Positions 42,131 through 54,510 of a stretch of 64,000 nt of DNA are shown one piece after another. The notes below the pieces were generated by a model. The model searched no databases. It was not told the DNA's origin and saw nothing but the letters and a program-made list of their open reading frames with translations. Source of the stretch: CAVZVW01 sp963778845 (lineage in GTDB: Bacteria; Actinomycetota; Actinomycetes; Actinomycetales; Kineosporiaceae). Every line of letters starts with the position of its first letter. Position 1 is the stretch's first letter. The DNA is taken from contig CAVZVW010000001.1 in NCBI GenBank assembly GCA_963778845.1, forward strand, positions 806,001-870,000, written 5' to 3'. A program made the position numbers and the translations under genes.

Positions 42131-45100
42131 CGCGTCTACAGCCGTCGTTCCAGCGGTGGCCACTGTCTCTGCTCCGCCGCCACGCACGGCGCCGACTACA
42201 CCGTCGACTGTTTTGATCGCAGCGAAACCCGCCGTGAATAGAGTCAGCCACAACCATGCACATTGCCCGGCGTTGTGGGCGGCGCAGCCAGACGCTTCAC
42301 CCCCGATGGCTGGGATTCCAGTTGCGTTCCAGAGGTGACTAGCAAATGATTCTTCATCTGTAACCACCAACCTGCTGCATCGAGCGCCCCCTCCGCGGCC
42401 ACTGCAGGTCAAGACAACCGGCAGATGGGTCTTGATCTTGACCGAGGTGGGCCCACCGGATCCCCCGCTGGACCCGCCCCCGCTGCTGCCACCGGCGCCC
42501 TTGGAGCCTTTGCCGCGGGTGGGCGAGCCGCAGTTGGAACCCTCGTACTGGCCCGTGGCGTAGTTCTGGTAGCACAGGCCGGTGGGGTCGCTGTAGGTGA
42601 CGGGGTTGCCGGCGGCGTAGGTGTAGGGGTTGAGGGTGCGGGGGTTGGTGGGGTCGAGCAGGGGGTCGGGGGCGGTGAACTGGGCGAGGTCGGCGTCGTA
42701 GTAGCGGGCGTCGAGGTGGTTGAGGCCGGTGGTGGTGTCGAGGGTCTTGCCGAGCCAGCCTTTGTCGGTGGTGGGGAGGCCGGTGCCGAATATGCCGGGG
42801 GTGGTGCGGACTCGTCCGTAGGGGGTGTAACGGGTGCGGGTGAAGGTGGCGGTGGTGGCGTCGATGCTGATGTCGGTGGAGCCTTGGGGGTCGGCAGCAA
42901 GCCAGGTCAAGGCGGTGCTGCCGGTGGTGGTGGAGGTGCGTTGGGCGACCCGGGCCCCGGCGAGGGTGTAGTAGCGCCGCCCGGTCGTGGTGCCGCCGGT
43001 GGCGGGGAAGACGATCTCGCTGGTTCCGAGGGTGAGGGTGGTTTCGGTGGGGGTCTTGCGGATCAGGCGGGTGCCGTCGGGGCCGTAGGCGAAGGTGGTG
43101 GCCACGCCGGCGTCGACGGACTGGACGAGCTGGTGCTGGGTGTCCCAGGTGAGGGTGTCGCCGGTGCCGGTGCCGGGGGTGCGGGAGGTGAGGTACCCGG
43201 AGGGGTCGTAGCCGAGGGTGAGGGTGGCCGCACCGGGGCCGGTGATGGTGGTGGCGGCGTGGGCGGGTTTGCCGGCCTGGCCGCGGCCCGCCGAGGGTGG
43301 TGACCGCGGGGGTGGCGGGGACGAGGTCGGTGAGGGTGGTGAGGTTGTTGTCGGTGTCGTAGGCCCAGGTCTGGTCGTAGGCCGGTGCCCCGGCCGGGTT
43401 GTAGGCGTGGGCGGGGTTGGGGGTGGTGGGGTTGCAGGTGATCCCGCCGGTGGTGTTCAGGGTCCAGGCCCGGGCGAGGCGGCGGAGGTCGTCGTAGGTG
43501 TAGCACTGCCCCTGGGTGGTGAGGGTGTCGGAGACCTGGGTGAGGTCGGGGCCGGTGTAGGTGTAGGTGTCGTTCTGCTTGGCGACCCCACCGATGGTGG
43601 TGGTGGCGCCGGTGAGCCGGTTCAGGCCGTCATACCCGTAGCCGCGGGACGGTCCGGTGCCGCTGGCCCATTGCCGGCCGGTGAGCCGGGCCAGGGCGTC
43701 GAAGCCGGTGGAGCTGACCAGGGTCCCGCCGACGCTGGAGGCCAGGGTCTGGGGCAAGCCGAGGCCGCTCCAGGTCGCGGTCACCGTCTCGGCGGGCAGG
43801 CCCCCGGCGGCCGGCAGGCCGGCGGTGGTGACGTGCCCGGCGGCGTCGTAGCCGTAGGTCTCGGTGTAGATCTGGGCGGTGGGGATCCCGTACCCGGCCG
43901 GGACCGTCCAGGTGGCGCCGAGGGTGTTGCCGTTGGGGTCGTAGCCGGTGACGGACTGGGTGTAGTCCTTCGCGGTGGTGGTGCCGGGCTCGACCACTTT
44001 CGCGGTCGCCGAGGCGAGCCGGCCCTTGCCGTTGGCGACACCGGCGGCGTCGTAGGCCCAGCTGGTGAGCACCGTGGGTGCGGCGGGGGTGCCGGTGTAG
44101 CGGCGGGTCGCCCGGTTCAGGTAGTCGTAGTCGGTGGTGACCGTCACCGCTCGGGCATCCGTCGTGGTCAGGACGTTCCCGTTGCCGTCGTAGGTGGAGG
44201 TGGAGGCGCCGGTGTCGGGGTCGGTGGTGGCGGTGCGCCGTCCCAGCCAGTCGTAGGTGAACGTCTGGACCTTCCCGGCGGGGCTGGTCACGCTGGCGAG
44301 CTCGTCGCGTGCGGTGTAGGTCATGGCGGTGGTGGCGTAGACGGTGGTGTTGTCGGCCAGGTACTCCTTGACCTGGGTGAGGTGGCCGCGGGCGTCGGTG
44401 ACGTTCTCGACGTTGCCGCCGGTGAGTGGGTCGGTGACCGAGCCGTTGCCGTCCCAGGTGGTGGTGGTGTGCCACTGCTCGGTGGTGAGACCGCCGCCGG
44501 GTGGGATCGCCATCGTCGTGGCGACGGTCGGCCGTTCGAGCTCGTCGTAGCCGGTGCGGGCCTCGCTGGGGAATGTGTCGCGGGACAACCCGACCCAGCC
44601 GCCGGTGACCGGCCCGGTGGACGCGATCGGGCCGGAGGAGCCTTGGACGAGGCCACGGTCGTCGTAGCGGGTCACGGTGATGATGCGTCCACCACCGGTC
44701 TCGGTGCCGCCGGGGGCGATCGTCTGGGTCTGGATCGGGCGGCCCCACCCGTCCAGGTAGGACCAGGTCCCGACGTAGGTGCCGGTCCCGGTGTCGTTCT
44801 GCAGCGCCTTGGTGATGACCTGCGCGGGTTTGGCGTTGTTGCCGGGGTCGGGTGCGATGCCGTAGGTGAACTGCAGGGTGTCGTGCGCGCTGGCCTGCTG
44901 GCCGGGTTTGCGCACGGCCGTGAGCCGGCCCAGGGAGTCGTAGGTGATGGTGGTGACACCCAGGTTAGGGTCGGTGATCTTGACGGGTTGGCTGCGGCCG
45001 ATGCTCAGGTCGGTTGTGGTGACCAGACCGGTGGCGTTGCCGGCAGCGTTGGGGCTCGGCCCGGTCACCGTCAGCGTCGCGGGCCGGCCGGTGGCCGGTG

Positions 45101-48100
45101 TGTAGGCGGTGAGGGTGGGGCTTCCCCGACCGTCGGTTGTCTGCGTGACCCGCCCGTAGGCGTCGTAGGCCGTGGTGGTGGTGATCGGGGTGGTCCCGGA
45201 GGTGAAGCGGAGGGTCTGGGTCTCCAGCCCCGTGGTCAGCTGGGTCGTCTCGGTGGACCCGAACGTCGTCTGGGTGTCGTAGAGGTGATCCGTGCGGGCG
45301 ATGCCGGTGCCGCCGCAGGCGGTGACGGGGTAGAGGATCTCCCGGGACGGTTTGATGACCCACACGGTGCTGTTCGATGTCTGCCAGAACTGGGTGCACC
45401 GGTCGTCAGCGGCGGTGGCCTCATCACCCAGGTCCTGCTCAGTCAGCGGTGCCCCCGCGCGGATGTTGCGGGGGTCGGTGGCTGCGGGCAGGTAGAAGTC
45501 GCGGATGACCTTGGTCTTCACCTTGGAGTCCACCCCGTCGGCGCGCAGCCGCACCGCGTTCTGGGAGTTCAGGACCATGAAGGCGTCACGGCTGGTCCGG
45601 TAGTCCGCGCCGCTGGTCTCGGGCAGGTCCAGCGTCCTGGTCCACCAGTACCCGAACCATTCCCGTCGCAGGTCCACCCCGGCGTCGGTCTGGTCCTGGC
45701 GTTCGACGATCTGGCCGCGCAGCAGGTTCCAGTCGGTGGCCGGGGTGGTCTCCACGGTGTCCACGGTGACGTTGCGGGTGTTCCCCGCGGCGTCGGCCTT
45801 GTCCAGGTGCATGCCGCGGAAGAACGTGTACCGGGTCTGGACCCGGTCGAGGGCCTGACCGTTGGCAGCGTTGACCTGGATCACGCCGTCCCTGACCCAG
45901 ATGCTGTGCACGATCACGTTCTGGTAGCCGCGCCACTCCGACCAGGACTGGGTCGAGGCCGGTGCTGTCGGGTCGTCGTCGTGATGCCAGGCGCCCACGC
46001 CCTGGTACTCGTAGTCGGTGACCATCGGCTCGGACAGCACCTGGCCCGGAGGGTTCAGCTGCGTACCGGTGGCCCGGTCGACCTGGACGACGCGCTTGAC
46101 GACCCACTTGTGGAACCACGCGAACCCCGCGACGGAGGAGGCGCCCTCGGGCTTCCAGTACCTCGGGAAACACTCCCGGGTCTGGGTGTTCGCCGGGTAG
46201 GGGCCAGGTGTCGGGGAGACGATGGCCTGGGTGCACTCCTGGGCCACGCTGGCGTGCCCGTAGGTGACGTCCACCTCCCCACCGAGCTCGTTGACGAACC
46301 CGTCGACCCGGTACTTCAACAGCTTCAGGACACCGGCGGGGGCGTCGACCCGGTTCTGCAGGATCTGGCCCAGGAAGTAGATCGTGGGCAGCGTGATGGC
46401 CGTGCCCGACATCCCCGTGCGCACGATCTGGCTCAGCCACAGATCCGGTGTCTCTGGCCCGGCGGCGTCGGGGTCGGGGAACATGTGCCGCAGCTGATAC
46501 CGGTCGACCTGGGTCACCGTCGGGGTCGCGACCGAGACGTCACGCACGAACGTGTCGATCTCGTACAGCCGGTTCGCGCTGAAGAACGTCGGCGCCGCCT
46601 GCGTCGTGGTGTTACACGTGCTAGCCGTCACCGGGCAGTACAAGTCCACCGGTGAGTCCGGGTAGGACGAGGCGTTGGCGGCGTCGAAGGCCGGGCAGGC
46701 CACCAACGCCGAGAACGGGTAGTCGATCTGCTGGCTGCACCGCCTGGCGTAGCGGAACCCCACCGACGCCGTGTAAGCGGCACCCGCACGCGCCCCGTAC
46801 TGGATCTCGTCCATCAAGCTGGCCCGCACATACGCCCACCCCGAAGCGGTCTTGCCGTTGGCGTACTTGTTCATCTCCTGCAGGTAGGTGTAGCCCATCG
46901 CGTTACCCGACCGGTCGACCACCTGGTCCAGGTTCCACCGCCAGGCCTGGTTGCAGCCGTACACACCGCTCAGCGCCTGGTAGCACGGCTCGTTCGGGTC
47001 GTCCCCGTAGACCAGCACCGTGTCCACCGAGTTCGTCGTCACCGCAGGGGCGAACGGCGTCACCCCCTTACCGAAGGTGTAGGCGGTGCCATCCGTGGTG
47101 GTGACAACCCACCATTCGCCCTGATCCAGACCCGGGTTACCGCCATCGCCGTTGGCCGCCCCCACATTGCGTGTGACCCGCCAGCCAGGGTCGTCGCGCA
47201 ACCGGAAGTCCTGGGTCAGCGGGGTCCCCAACACCGGGACCAGGTCATGGGACTGCCCGTTCATCGACAACACGTACGAGGCGTCCGGGGACCAGCACAG
47301 GTCACCCCAGGTGGACATGTTCTTCGCCACCGCGTCAGGCTCGCTCGCGCAGCCGGTGTAGCGACGCTCGATGAACGACTCCGGCATCGTCCAGCCCTGC
47401 CCCACCACAGACACCTGACCATTCGACGCCGTGGTCCGACCGTCCACCGACCCCGAGTCATACGACAACGACACCTCCGGGGCCGCCCCACCCACCGACG
47501 GCGGCACCGCCACCGGGTAGGAGTACTCGAAGGAACCCGACTCCAAACCCACACTCCACGACCCGTTCGGCTTGATCGGGCTGGCTGTGTAGTCCCCACC
47601 GTTACCGGTCGCGACCGCGGCAGCAAACACCGTCACCGTCGTCTGCGCAGGCGCCGCAGCCGTGGCCCGTACCTGGGCCACCCCCACCGACCCTGCGGCC
47701 AGCGGGACCGTCGCGGTCATCGACGACGTCGCGTAGTCCTTCGCAGAGGCCAACACCTTCGGTCGGCACGCCGGCACATCCGGTGTGCTCGCCGCGCACG
47801 CCGGAGCAGCGAACAACCGCAACCGGTCCACATAGTTCGCCCCGTACGAGCCCACGAACCCGGACAAGTCCAGCCCCACCCGCACCGAACGAGACCCCAC
47901 CGGCGCGCTCACCCGCATCGCCGCGACCTGCCCACCCAACCCCCTCGTCGCGGCCTGACCGAGGACCTGCACCGTCGCCGCGGCAGCAACCGGCTTCCCC
48001 GCCGGCCCCAGCACCGACCCCACCCACACCGGGGAGGCCCCCGCCCGCGCCAAACCCACAGCCGGCGCAGCCACCACGAACGTCCCAGCAGCAGGCAACC

Positions 48101-48350
48101 GCGCCGCCAGCGGCCTCGCCTTCACCGACGACGCCGCCGCATCCCGCACCGGCCCAAGCCTCGCCACCGGCACCGACACCACCGACCTCACCGGCGTGCC
48201 CAACACCCCCACCGGCCTCGACCCCGACGGCGCGACACCCGTCGCTGCCGCCGCCCCCGCCGAGCCACCCCCAGCCAGACCGGTCGACACCGCCACCGCC
48301 GCCGCCAACACCCCGATACCGACCACCCGCACACCGCGACCAGACACCAC
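41753..48350 (-). CDS. Secreted RHS/YD-repeat polymorphic toxin with DddA-like (SCP1.201) deaminase tip; one frameshift
   Basis: The start is a GTG near 48350 (GTGGTG at 48350/48347), giving a signal peptide (VRVVGIGVLAAAVAVSTGL). An SpvB/TcdB-like N-terminal module follows (SYPVAVPPSVGGAAPEVSLS), then many YD repeats (YDSLGRLTAVRKPGQQ, YDWLGRRTATTDPDTG, YDPNGNTLGATW), and the RHS core end GLNHLDARYYDADLAQFTAP with DPLLDPTNPRTLNPYTYAAG. The tip carries HVEAHAAAVMR and PCSGGNGCMINLSRMMPSG, the zinc and catalytic motifs of SCP1.201-type deaminases. Near 43,288 one extra base in GGGCCGCGG splits the frame; dropping it gives a protein of about 2,200 residues. Export by Sec with the toxin tip released into a rival cell is the expected mode. 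Confidence 0.87.
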
Positions 48351-48654
48351 GACACCCCGATCCAGCCGACACCAGCGGGTACACACAGCCCCGTGGCGCG
48401 GATCATGGCAGCACCACGGGCGCAGCCACCAGAGCGACAAGCGTCACCCCCCGTCACGCGATGTGATTCGTGCAGGCCGAAGGGGGCTAGCGGGCTATCA
48501 CGCAGCAACTCCAATCAGCGGGCCGCGACGGGCGCCCGGAGGATCTGTCCGTCCACATCCGAACTTGTCGCGACGGTGTGCTTCCCGACCGGTCGCCGGG
48601 CCCGGTCTGCCGGCGACGGCCGAAGCCCGCGCCACCCGCTTGGGTTGAGGGATG
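48351..48654. other. Gap upstream of the RHS toxin gene
   Basis: About 300 bases between the toxin start and the end of the next minus-strand gene. No gene is supportable; a toxin promoter should lie here. Confidence 0.4.
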
Positions 48655-50064
48655 TCAGCGGATCAGCTGAGCCTGGCTCGACCCTCGGGTGCGTCCGAGA
48701 CGGATGTCACTAGCGACTCGGGCCTCGGCGTCTGCAGCCGCGAAGTGTCGGATCGGCGTGCTTGGACTGGGTCGCCGTGCGCCGGCCGCCGCGGCGCGGT
48801 AGGAGTCATGGAGGTGCTGCACCTCGCCCAGGGTGACCGGCACGAACCTGCCGCTGATCCGCGCAGCCACCCGGTCATCGGTGATCGGCACTGCAGAGGC
48901 GTGGGCGTACAGACCGCCGGCCAGGCACAGGTGCTTCAACGTTTCGGCGTGGGCTCGGCCGACGTCGGCGACGTCGCCCAGGGCCTTGCCAGCTGCGGAC
49001 AAGGCGCTGGGGAGGTCCACCCGGTGGGCAAGAGTTTCCGGGGTGAGCCACGCGCCAGTGTCATCACGGGTGATCGCGCGGATAGCGGTCTGCAGGATCA
49101 GGGACGCGTCGATGTGGGCCCGGCTGGGCGGGACGCCGGTGGTCAGCCTCGTCCACGCGGTCGTGGCTGCGGCCCAGGCGGTCGCGGCTCGGCGGAGCCG
49201 GGCCTGGTCGTTGGCGGCGCGGTTGGGGGTGAGTAGCCCGGTCGCGGCGGCGGCGTCGGTCAGTGCGGCGGTGAGGGCGATGATCTGGCGGGCTTCGATG
49301 GTGGTGCGGAGGAACTCCGCACCGGATGGCGCCGCGGCGTGGGCGGCGTCGAGGCTGGCGCGGCGCCAGTCGGCGGCGGCGACCTGGAACCGGCCGAGGA
49401 GGTCGCTGGGGTCGATCAGGTCGAGGGTCGGGACCCGGATCGCGTCAAGGACTGTGGGACTGGCGCGCCCGGCGGCGGCGTCGAGGACGGTGCCGGCGAG
49501 ACGGCGGGTGGTGAGCAGGGGCGCGACCCGGGCGACGATGTGGGTCGGGAGGTCGAGCTCGCCAGCGTTGCTGTGGAGCCGAGGGCGACGCGCTGAGCGC
49601 AGGACGACGTCGGCTCCCGCGGCGACGAGTTCGGCGGCCCCGGTGATACCTGCGGTGCGGGCGTCGTCGGTCTGGGCGAGGTCGCGGCCGGTGGTGCCGG
49701 ACCGGTCGTGGGCACATTCGAGGAGGTCTGTGGCTGCGCCGACGAGCTGCGCGGCGCGGGTCAGTGTGGCGTCGGGAACGGCGGTGCCGGGGGCGATGGC
49801 CCGGGTGGCCAGGTGGGCGTGCAGCCGCAGCCCGGCGATCAGTACGGCGTCGGTGTCCGCACGCACTGCGACTGCCCGCAGGCCAGGGAACCGCGGGCCG
49901 GTCGCGGCCTCGATCAGCCGGGCGCACGCGGCGGCGTAGGCAGGCCACGCGGCGCAGAGCTCACGTGCTGATGGAGTGCCGGCGGCGAGGTTGTAGAGCC
50001 GGTCGCTGGCTTGGTCGAGCAGCTCGGCGACGCTGGCGCCCTCGATGACGGCAGGGCTGGTCAT
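48655..50064 (-). CDS. Hypothetical ICE protein, alanine-rich, 469 residues
   Basis: The ATG at 50064 overlaps the upstream stop (ATGA). I recognise no catalytic family. The protein is soluble and mostly helical with repeated alanine/leucine/arginine-rich helices (ASVAELLDQASDRLYNLAAG, ARLRRAATAWAAATTAWTRL, TLGEVQHLHDSYRAAAAGA). Proteins of this kind follow MobF relaxase genes in actinobacterial ICEs and plasmids and are part of the relaxase operon here (relaxase, small protein, this gene). A structural or accessory role in DNA processing is possible but unproven. Confidence 0.6.
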   Translation of the reverse strand: MTSPAVIEGASVAELLDQASDRLYNLAAGTPSARELCAAWPAYAAACARLIEAATGPRFPGLRAVAVRADTDAVLIAGLRLHAHLATRAIAPGTAVPDATLTRAAQLVGAATDLLECAHDRSGTTGRDLAQTDDARTAGITGAAELVAAGADVVLRSARRPRLHSNAGELDLPTHIVARVAPLLTTRRLAGTVLDAAAGRASPTVLDAIRVPTLDLIDPSDLLGRFQVAAADWRRASLDAAHAAAPSGAEFLRTTIEARQIIALTAALTDAAAATGLLTPNRAANDQARLRRAATAWAAATTAWTRLTTGVPPSRAHIDASLILQTAIRAITRDDTGAWLTPETLAHRVDLPSALSAAGKALGDVADVGRAHAETLKHLCLAGGLYAHASAVPITDDRVAARISGRFVPVTLGEVQHLHDSYRAAAAGARRPSPSTPIRHFAAADAEARVASDIRLGRTRGSSQAQLIR

Positions 50065-50456
50065 CGCGGGATCCGGCGGGCGAGGGTGATCGCGTCGGTG
50101 AGCGAGGCCCGGACCAGGATCGCGCGGGGGTCGCGGTGACCGGGTGCGGCGTCGAGGACGGCGGCGGCTTCCTCGAGCGCGGCGAGTGTTGCAGCGCCGG
50201 GGCTTTCGAGCGCCGGGTCGGTCCTGTCGGTCGGGTCGGTGGCCTGGGCGTTCGGCGCGTCGGGGATGTCGGTGAGGTGTCCGGCCGCGGTGACCGTCTC
50301 GGCGAGGACGTCCAGCCACGGCGAGTACAGGTCGCCGCCGGCTGCGGTGTTGGCGAGCCGGGCGGCGGCGCGCACGCTGGTGGCGACCGGGGCGAGCGCG
50401 TCGACGTCCGGGCCACGGCTCGGCGGCGTGGTGTTGGTGTCGTTCATGCCGTCCAT
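50061..50456 (-). CDS. Small hypothetical protein of the relaxase operon
   Basis: 131 residues; starts are possible at 50456 or at 50447 (MNDTNTTPPSRGPDVDALAP). Helical, alanine-rich (VATSVRAAARLANTAAGGDL, AATLAALEEAAAVLDAAPGH), no signal or membrane segment. The next gene overlaps by four bases. No family is recognised. The position after the relaxase suggests a mobilisation accessory. Confidence 0.6.
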   Translation of the reverse strand: MDGMNDTNTTPPSRGPDVDALAPVATSVRAAARLANTAAGGDLYSPWLDVLAETVTAAGHLTDIPDAPNAQATDPTDRTDPALESPGAATLAALEEAAAVLDAAPGHRDPRAILVRASLTDAITLARRIPR

Positions 50457-50513
50457 GGTGGCGAGATCGACGGATGAACGCCTCGCGGCATGATCACCAC
50501 GTCGCGGTGTGGA

Positions 50514-53500
50514 TCAGCGCAGGCGCGAACCACCGACAGACGGCTTCGGATCGTCGTGCCGGGGGCCGCGGCGTGCCGTCCGGTCTCGGGTCGCGAGCTG
50601 TCGGACGATGCGCCGGTGCTCGGCGGTGAGGGTGTCCCAGGTGCGCTGCGCCGGCCCGTCGTGGTCGGGGCGGGGGCCGAGCGGGCTGTGCGGGTCGGTG
50701 ACGGCGTGCTGGTCGCGGTAGGCGAGGACGCCGCGCAGCGCGTCGTCCCACCGCCTCAAGTCACCGGCGTCGTCGGGGCGTGGCCCGAGCCGGTCCAGCC
50801 ACGCGGGCGGCCGGGTTCGGGTGGCGGTGGTGAGGGCGTCGAGGCGGGCGCGGATCCGGTCGGCGCGCTGGGCGAGCCACGCCGCCAGCGCTGGGTCACC
50901 GGCCGGACATGTCGGCCCCATTGGTGGTGGCGGGGGTGGGATCCCCGCAGGCAGCCCGGCGTCCCGCGAACCTCGCGCCGCACCCGCCGCGGCGGGTTGG
51001 AGGCGCCAGGCGAGGACCTCGGCGACGGATTCCGCGGAGGCGAGCTCACGACGTCCGGCCGCCTCCGCCAGCGCGGTCCGGACGTCGCCGCCCGACCCGC
51101 CGACAGCGGCAAGGGTCGCTGCGAGCGCCGGCCATGCGCCGTCTTCGACCATCTCTTGCCCGACGTCGGGGCCGAGCACCTCGACCGCGACCTGCCGCAG
51201 CCGGTAGGTGTGTTCGGCGTGCAGGGCGTAGGCGTGCAGGTACTCCGGGACCAGCCGGGCCAGGCTCGCGGCGGCGGCGCGCTCGTCGCGGGCGACGTGG
51301 GTGGCGGGGCGTTCGGCGCCGTCGCGGGCCAGGACGTCGAGCAGCACCTCGCGGGCGTCGCGGTCCGGGGCCGGCGGCCGGTCGGCGTCGAGGGCCAGCG
51401 TGCCGGTGGTGGTGACGTAGACGTGGTTGGCGCGCCGCCCGCGGGTCAGGGCGGTGTAGAGGGCCTGCCGGGTGGTGGCCTCGTCGACCAGCACGTGGGC
51501 GGTGTCGGCGGTGATGCCCTGGGCGCGGTGGATGGTGGTGGCGTAGCCGAGCTCGACCTCGCCGGCGACGTAGGCGGCGGGCAGCCGGGCGCGGCCGTGG
51601 TGGCGGGTGTGGACGACGTCCAGGCTCGCGTCGTCCCCGATGGCGGTGACGCGCCACAGGTCGCCGTTCTTCACCCAGTCCCGGCCGCGGGTCGTGGTCA
51701 GGCGCCGGTCGTTGCGGCGGGTCAGGACGAGGTCGCCGACCCCGGCGTGGCTGCCGTCGTGCAGCGCGACGTGGCGGGTGGGGTCGACGCGGCCGTCGGC
51801 GATGCGGTCCAGGCGGGCTCGGGCGGACAGGTCGGCGGACGGTGTCGGCGGTGCCGGCGAGGAGGACGGCGGCCAGCCCGGCGACGTCGTCGGCCCGCCA
51901 CGCCTGGTACGCAAGTTCCTGGACGGACGCCGCGGCGCCGTCGTGGATGCGGCCGCGGGTCTCGTAGAACTCCAGCGCGGCGGGGTCGCCGTCGCGTAGC
52001 CGGAGGGTGGCGGCGGCCTCGGCGGGGTCGGCGAACCGGTGGACGGTGTCGAGGTGGACCGCGCCGACCTCGGCCTCGATCAGCCGCAGCGCGCCACCGG
52101 ACTCCACCGCGGCCAGCTGCCGCGGGTCGCCGAGGAGCCGGACGACCGCACCGCGGGCGGCGGCGAGGTCGACCAGGCGGGCCAGGCGCAGGGTGCCGGC
52201 CATCCCGGCCTCGTCGACCAGCACGACGTCCCCGGCCCTCAGGGTCGACGCTGGCGGGGTCGGTGTCGGCGTCGCGGAGCAGCTTGTGGATGGTGTCGGC
52301 GCGGATCCCGAGCTCGTCGGTCAGGACCTGGGCGGCGCGGGCGGACGGCGCGAGCCCGACCACCCGGACGCCGGCGGCGTGGGCGGCGGTGACCAGGGCG
52401 CGCATCGCGGTGGTCTTCCCGGACCCGGCCGGCCCGATCCCGGCGACCAGCAGGCGGGGGCTGGTCGCGAACGCCCGGGCCAGGGCTGCCTGGCCGGCGT
52501 CGAGCCGGTCCCCGGTCCTCGTCGGCGTGGTCCAGGGCGAGGTCGAGGACGGTGGTCGGGACCGGCGTGGTCCCGGTGTCGTGGCGGGCCGCGGCGACCA
52601 GGCGGGCCTCGGCGTCCAGGACCGCGGTCGAGGTGAACAGGTCCGCGCCGTGGACGGTGAAGACCGACTCCCCGTCCGCGCGGGTCAACGCGGTCGGGGT
52701 CGCGGTCTCGGCGGGCGGGACCGTGAGCAGGACGCTGCGGTCCCGGGCCGCGGCGGTGACCTGCTCGACCAGCGCGGTCCGCTCGTGCGGACCGAGGACG
52801 GGGACGGCGCGCAGCCGGCGTTCGGCCTCCGCGCGCAGGTGCCAGACCGTCCAGGTGGACCGGTGGTCCTGGACCGTCTCGACCACCTGCCGGGCGACGT
52901 CCTCGACGTCGACGAGGTCGCGGTCCGGGCCGCGGTCCCGGTCCCGAGGGGCGGCGTCCCGGCGGTCCGGGAGGACGGCGTGGACGGCGTCCCGCACCTG
53001 CTGGTCGGGGTCCCGGCGCCGAGGGCTTGGCGGGCCTGGACCATCCATGCGACGCGGAGCTGTTCCAGGGACCGGGGCTGGTCCTTGCCCGGGCGGGTCG
53101 CCAGGGTCGCCTCCTGGGCCAGCCTCATCTGCACGGCCCGGGACGGCTCGTGACCCCACCGGCGCCGGTAGGCGGCCAGCCGGGCCGCGTAGTCGGTCTC
53201 GACCGCGGCCCGGCGGGACGCGAAGGTCTCGAGCAGCCGCGGGTCGATCCCGTCGATCTCGCGGACCGCGCGCAGCCCGTCGTCCCCGGTCCCGGTCCGT
53301 TCGGTCCGGGTCTGGACCGTGGTCCGGGGGGTCCGGTCGGTGAAGGTGACCCCGAGCCGGGACCGCAGCTCGTCCTCGACCGCGGTGTTGTAGGTCTCCG
53401 ACGCCGCGACCGCGAGGTTGAACAGGACCCGCCCGTCCAGGGACCGCCACTTCCCGTCGCGGCCCTGGACCTTGGTGGAGACCGCGGCGTGGGTGTGCAG

Positions 53501-54321
53501 GTTCGGGTCCCCGGACCGGGAGTCGCGGTGGTCGAACATCGCGACCACCAGACCGTGGGTGTCGACCTGGGCCAGACCGCCGGACCCGGTCCGGGTCAGC
53601 GCGGCGTGGTCCTCGACGAACGCCAGGGCCTTGGCGACCGCGGCGTGGTGGGCGTCCTCGACCGCGCGGGCGACGTCCGGGTCGGCCAGGGCCCACAGGA
53701 CCGACACCGACTTCACCGGGGTGAAGACCAGGTCGTAGCCGGCCACCGGCTGCCGCGGCGGGCGGGCCTGCCGGGCGATCCAGGACCGCAGCTCGGTCTC
53801 GGACGCCGGGTCCCGGCCGTGCGCCTGCGCGGTAGGTCCGGACGCCGAGGGCGCGGCGGACCCGGTCCCGGTGCTCGCTCGGTCAAGCCGGGTGGACGAC
53901 GCCAGGCCGAGCCGGTCCGCCTCCTCGGCGTACGCGGCGGCCAGGAGCGTGGACCAGCCGTCGACCTGCGGAGCGAACGTCGGGAACCGCCGGCCCAGCC
54001 GTACGTCGCGCTCTGCCGCAGCCGCGGCCTCCGCCGACGACTCCCCCGCCGCGACGTACAGGGCGGTCCGCTCCGGGACCAGCCGCTCGGCGTCCGGATG
54101 CAGGCCCTGCCCGAACAGCGCCCGCATCTGCGCCTCGGATGACCGTCGCCCTGCACGCCGAGCGAGGCCAGCCCGGAGCCGACCCACACGCCGGGCGGGT
54201 TGCCGTGCGCGGTGTAGTAGTCGGCCAGCGACTCACCCCGGGCACGCGGGTGGTCCCCCGACGCCACCTGCCGCGTCAGGTACGTGTACCCGTCCCCGGC
54301 ATGAAGGACGTGCACCGTCAT
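50514..54321 (-). pseudogene. MobF relaxase-helicase (TraA/TrwC type), about five frameshifts
   Basis: The family start is the ATG at 54321 (TVHVLHAGDGYTYLTRQVAS) with a candidate catalytic Tyr in LADYYTAHGNPPGVWVGSGL. The relaxase histidine triad is SGDPNLHTHAAVSTKVQG. Downstream are helicase motifs AGIGPAGSGKTTAMRALVTA (Walker A), VVLVDEAGMAGTLRLARLVD (Walker B), RLLGDPRQLAAVESGG and ELGYATTIHRAQGITADTAH. Reading frames change near 54,140, 53,020, 52,510, 52,250 and 51,840, each by one base and without other stops. Joined it gives about 1,260 residues, normal for the family. Role: nicks oriT, stays covalently attached and unwinds the transferred strand. Confidence 0.88.
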
Positions 54322-54510
54322 CAACGGATACTCACCCACACCAACCGACACGTGCACACGAAAGCCGTTGCACAGCAACGCCTCCCGGGCCGCCGGCGGC
54401 GACCTGACACTCATAGTGCAAGAGGTGTGTGACGAACGCTTTCACGGCGAATGGCAGTCGGGTCCTCCAATGTGGGAGCGACTGTCCGACATCGCGGATA
54501 GCCTGCTTCG
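54322..54510. other. Gap between the relaxase gene and the DUF4268 gene
   Basis: About 190 bases between divergent genes; it must contain both promoters and is a candidate place for oriT, although no nick motif could be identified. Confidence 0.35.

Noticed and set aside
43218..46655. 1145-residue plus-strand reading frame opposite the RHS gene
   Set aside because: Antisense shadow: glycine/valine-rich translation mirrors the YD-repeat codons of the minus strand, and it has no family motifs.
42400..48000. Periodic sequence that could look like a CRISPR array or tandem repeat
   Set aside because: The periodicity comes from YD repeats of one long protein; units vary in length and have no identical repeats with unique spacers.
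50490..53153. 887-residue plus-strand frame across the relaxase
   Set aside because: Antisense to helicase and relaxase motifs on the minus strand; the sequence is simple repeats of V, G, R.
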